From CAUPWF01 sp964369425 (lineage in GTDB: Bacteria > Bacillota > Clostridia > Lachnospirales > Lachnospiraceae): a stretch of DNA of 9,175 nt. Under the pieces are notes generated by a model that was not told the origin of the DNA, ran no database searches, and saw nothing but the letters and a program-made list of their open reading frames with translations. Below, piece by piece: positions 6,849-9,175 of this stretch (positions are counted from its first letter, which is position 1; every line of letters starts with the position of its first letter). The DNA lies in contig CAYJGW010000075.1 of assembly GCA_964369425.1 (NCBI GenBank), forward strand, positions 1 to 9,175, read 5' to 3'. The position numbers and the translations under genes were made by a program.

Positions 6849-8002
6849 TCAAAATCTAGTTATTCTGTATATTGCAGAAGAAAAATGCTTCCTTTCACTC
6901 AAAAACATCAACAATGTTATCGCAATTTTTTGAACTATAGGTATATCCCTTTTACCTCTCATAAATCTTTTCATAGCTCCATTTTTTTCACTAAAATAGT
7001 TGCTATTAATATATTGAATATATTTGCACAATTCTTCTACTTTTTCTCTCTTAGCCCCACGTGCCAATCCAAAGACAAATTGCGCAAAAAGTTTATATAC
7101 TCCATATTGAAGATATTCAAATTTATACGGTGCCATCTCTTTTAATGCTTTTTTTAATGTACTTTCCATTGTAAGAAACGGAAAGTGAAATTGTTCAAAC
7201 CCTCTATACTGTCCCATTGCTGATTCATTGTACTGCACGTAGTTATATCCTGTTCCACTTACAACTGCAATATTTTTTGCTACTGTATTACAAAAAAACG
7301 AAACCAACGTATCTTCGCCTCTAGCATACTCCTCTGACTCGAACTGTACCGTATACTTTTCCCACATATCACGTCTATACATCCTACTACATACTGCACA
7401 TATCCTATAAATCCAAATCTCTGCGCCAAGTTTTTGACTAGGCTCTGGTTTTACTTCATTCAATACTCGCCCTGAATCATTCACCATTTTGTATCCACAT
7501 ATTGTTAAATCTGCTTGATGATTTTCAGCACCTTTTACAAGAGCTTCTACATAATTTTCATCTATATAATCATCCCCGTCTACAAATAAAAGATATTTTC
7601 CTGTTGCTTTTTTAACCCCATTATTTCTAGCAATAGAGACCCCTTGATTTTCTTGTTTTATATATATGATATTTTCATTTTCCAATAGAAACTCTTGTAT
7701 AACCTCATTACTACTATCTACCGATCCATCATTTACTATGATGGCTTCAATCTCACTATAGGTTTGATTCACTACACTCTTTATACATCTATAAACATAC
7801 TTTTCGTTGNNNNNNNNNNNNNNNNNNNNNNNNNNNNNNNNNNNNNNNNNNNNNNNNNNNNNNNNNNNNNNNNNNNNNNNNNNNNNNNNNNNNNNNNNNN
7901 NNNNNNNNNACTATAGGTTTGATTCACTACACTCTTTATACATCTATAAACATACTTTTCGTTGTTGTATACAGGTATTACCACTGATACTTTTGGCTTC
8001 AT
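6849..8002 (-). CDS. GT2 glycosyltransferase, interrupted only by an assembly gap (332 aa when merged)
   Basis: The gene starts at ATG 8000-8002 and ends at TGA 6849-6851. A 100-N run with 55-base duplicated flanks breaks it into two apparent frames (7910-8002 and 6849-7809). Merging the identical flanks restores one frame: MKPKVSVVIPVYNN, then CIKSVVNQTYS, then EIEAIIVNDGS. In merged numbering the GT-A motifs are VSVVIPVYNN (5-14), NDGS (39-42), DGDD (90-93, metal/nucleotide site) and GED (177-179, probable catalytic base). The C-terminal third is basic and probably helical. The layout matches EpsJ/CpsI-type GT2 enzymes that add single sugars to lipid-linked repeat units. The SD GGGAG (8009-8013) has 6-base spacing, and the flippase stop is 12 bases upstream, so the two are likely co-transcribed. 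The GTG at 7770-7772, where software may start a shorter protein, is an internal valine codon. Substrate unknown. Confidence 0.87.
7755..7809. repeat. 55-base duplicated contig end, copy 1 (left of the N run)
   Basis: These 55 bases are identical to 7910-7964 on the other side of the gap. On the minus strand they encode NEKYVYRCIKSVVNQTYS in the same frame as the downstream part of the glycosyltransferase. Identity runs exactly to the N boundary on each side, as expected for two contigs that overlap by one assembly k-mer. Confidence 0.95.
7810..7909. other. Assembly gap, 100 N
   Basis: Exactly 100 undefined bases, the conventional size for a gap of unknown length. Because the flanks are identical, the true missing length is probably zero and the real sequence about 155 bases shorter than shown (100 N plus one copy of the 55-base end). 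Since 155 is not a multiple of three, the unmerged sequence breaks the reading frame artificially. Confidence 0.97.
7910..7964. repeat. 55-base duplicated contig end, copy 2 (right of the N run)
   Basis: Identical to 7755-7809. On the minus strand this copy continues in frame from the ATG at 8002 through codon 31, the serine at which copy 1 carries on into the rest of the enzyme. Confidence 0.95.
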
Positions 8003-8014
8003 CTTCTTCTCCCA

Positions 8015-9175
8015 CTATACCTTTTTTAGTTTTTTTAATAAGCTTACAAATAATAGCAATGTATTCAAAGTCAATGCAACTATAATAGTGATACTTACAC
8101 CTTGCGCCCCCAAACTTGGAACAAACACAAAGCTTCCAACTACACAAGCAACCAAAGAGATAGCGTTACTCTTTATCAAATTCTTTATATCTCTAACTAT
8201 TGTTAAACTCGCACACAAAAACCAAACAAATGCTGTCAAAAGAGAACAGATGATGGTCGGCATCAGCATTTCATAATATTGCAAAATATCTTCGCCAAAC
8301 AAGAAACTTAATCCCCACCTACCGAACAGTTGCACTCCTACCATTCCAATAATCCCTACACAAAATGTCGCACCCAAGCAAAGGTAAATCATTCTTTCAA
8401 ATTCTTTATATCTTTTTGTATTATACTGAATCGCCATCGGAGTATAAATTGGATTGTACAGAAAAGAGGCAGCTACTTGGATAATTACCGAAGGCATCGC
8501 TATAGATGCATATATTCCTAAAATTTCATTTCCTGCTATATTATCTAGTACTAGTCTTGGAATGGCCGGAATTAAATTCAAACCGATTGTATATGCTGTC
8601 AAAGGAACACAGGATAGGAATAAATTCTTCAACTTCTTTTCGCTAGTTTGTTTTTCTACTGATCGGATTTTTCTAGTTTGTGGGATATCGTATATAATAA
8701 CAACCAAAAACATTGCTATAGCCATACCCGTGATACCTAACACTAAGTCTTGCTGAGTATACAAGATAGTTATCAACACTGTAAGCATTAAAATACCACG
8801 TAATATAAATGATTTCCCTATAATATCCATTCTCTCACTATTTTGACAACTACCATTATATACATCAACTAACGCTTCACTACTTTTAAATAGCATATAT
8901 ACCATAATCGCAGCATATTCTCTCGTGCTATATCCACCCCAAAAGGTTATAACTGCACAAAACACAATTCCCACTATTATCGTGAAATATCTCGACTGAA
9001 CGTATTGCTTATCCGTATATTCTTTTACAATATCCGAGATTTGATAATTACGCATTCCAAACAATTGCAAACTATAGAATGCCGTTGTAATCGACATTGC
9101 CAATGATAAAACCCCTGCTTCTTCATATCCTAGCAATCTAACTACAATTATTGTTGTTAGCCATTGAGCAAATAG
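8015..9175 (-). CDS. Wzx-type polysaccharide flippase (MOP superfamily), missing its N-terminus at the window edge
   Basis: Predicted to flip an undecaprenyl-linked saccharide across the cytoplasmic membrane. The frame stays open to the last base, with 386 residues visible, beginning LFAQWLTTIIVVRLLGYEEAG. The true start is outside; members are usually about 400-480 residues, so probably only a short N-terminal piece is absent. A TTG at 9134-9136 looks like a start but is an internal leucine codon inside the 'VVRLLGYEEAG' region, which in this family follows the first membrane helix. I count about 11-12 hydrophobic segments, among them visible residues 20-39, 63-80, 120-140, 146-162, 184-204, 217-240, 263-284, 301-323 and 337-381. 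GIYASIAMPSVIIQ (220-233) followed by YNPIYTP (240-246) is a typical family region. The KKLKK tail is cytoplasmic. The stop TAG is at 8015-8017. It may act with the GT2 enzymes or, GacK-like, with the polyprenyl-phosphate sugar module. Confidence 0.88.
   Translation of the reverse strand, partial: LFAQWLTTIIVVRLLGYEEAGVLSLAMSITTAFYSLQLFGMRNYQISDIVKEYTDKQYVQSRYFTIIVGIVFCAVITFWGGYSTREYAAIMVYMLFKSSEALVDVYNGSCQNSERMDIIGKSFILRGILMLTVLITILYTQQDLVLGITGMAIAMFLVVIIYDIPQTRKIRSVEKQTSEKKLKNLFLSCVPLTAYTIGLNLIPAIPRLVLDNIAGNEILGIYASIAMPSVIIQVAASFLYNPIYTPMAIQYNTKRYKEFERMIYLCLGATFCVGIIGMVGVQLFGRWGLSFLFGEDILQYYEMLMPTIICSLLTAFVWFLCASLTIVRDIKNLIKSNAISLVACVVGSFVFVPSLGAQGVSITIIVALTLNTLLLFVSLLKKLKKV

Noticed and set aside
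7755..7964. Genuine 55-base direct repeat, for example an attachment site or phase-variation element
   Set aside because: The two copies are identical up to the N boundary with no sequence of their own between them, which fits k-mer overlap of contigs far better.
6849..8002. Frameshifted glycosyltransferase pseudogene
   Set aside because: The break coincides exactly with the N run and duplicated contig ends; merging the ends restores a single intact frame.
7807..8276. Plus-strand open frames around the gap and the flippase end
   Set aside because: They are antisense to well-supported genes, contain the N run or lack family features, and have no convincing ribosome binding sites.
9134..9136. 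TTG as start codon of the flippase (373-aa version)
   Set aside because: The frame continues upstream without a stop to the window edge and encodes a typical first membrane helix (LFAQWLTTIIVV), so the TTG is an internal leucine codon and the gene is 5'-truncated by the window.

Overview
The window is an AT-rich (by eye about one third G+C), densely packed stretch of a cell-surface polysaccharide locus. Every gene I accept lies on the minus strand, so the operon reads from the right end of the window (9175) to the left end (1). Low G+C, strong Shine-Dalgarno sites (AAGGAGG, AGGAG), and a consensus sigma-A promoter point to a Bacillota bacterium, most likely a Clostridia/Lachnospiraceae-type anaerobe; the genus cannot be read from the sequence. 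A run of exactly 100 N flanked by identical 55-base ends shows that the sequence is a draft short-read assembly.

In transcription order the genes are: a Wzx-type (MOP superfamily) flippase whose first codons lie beyond the window; a GT2 glycosyltransferase split by the artificial gap, of 332 residues when the duplicated ends are merged; a second GT2 enzyme of 260 residues with an HQDD motif; a DPM1/GacI-like polyprenyl-phosphate glycosyltransferase; a DUF2304 (GacJ-like) small membrane protein; a very large GT-C/YfhO-like membrane protein with two extracytoplasmic domains; a 106-base intergenic region with a near-perfect sigma-A promoter; a 720-residue protein with two GT2 domains; and the first 48 codons of what looks like a Wzt/RgpD-type ABC exporter ATPase, cut off by the left edge.

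The most informative unit is the tightly coupled trio at 2454-5984. By analogy with GacI-GacJ-GacL of the streptococcal group A carbohydrate and with CsbB-YfhO systems, it probably makes an undecaprenyl-phosphate-linked sugar on the inner membrane face and transfers it, after flipping, to a glycan outside the cell. In that reading the Wzx-like protein could be the donor flippase (GacK-like), while the ABC ATPase exports the backbone made by the GT2 enzymes. This would explain why one locus has both a MOP flippase and an ABC exporter. The alternative is that Wzx flips a repeat unit built by the neighbouring GT2 enzymes. Sugar identities cannot be read from the sequence.

The longest gene-free stretch is the 106-base region at 2348-2453. 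I saw no RNA genes, insertion sequences, CRISPR arrays or convincing intrinsic terminators.
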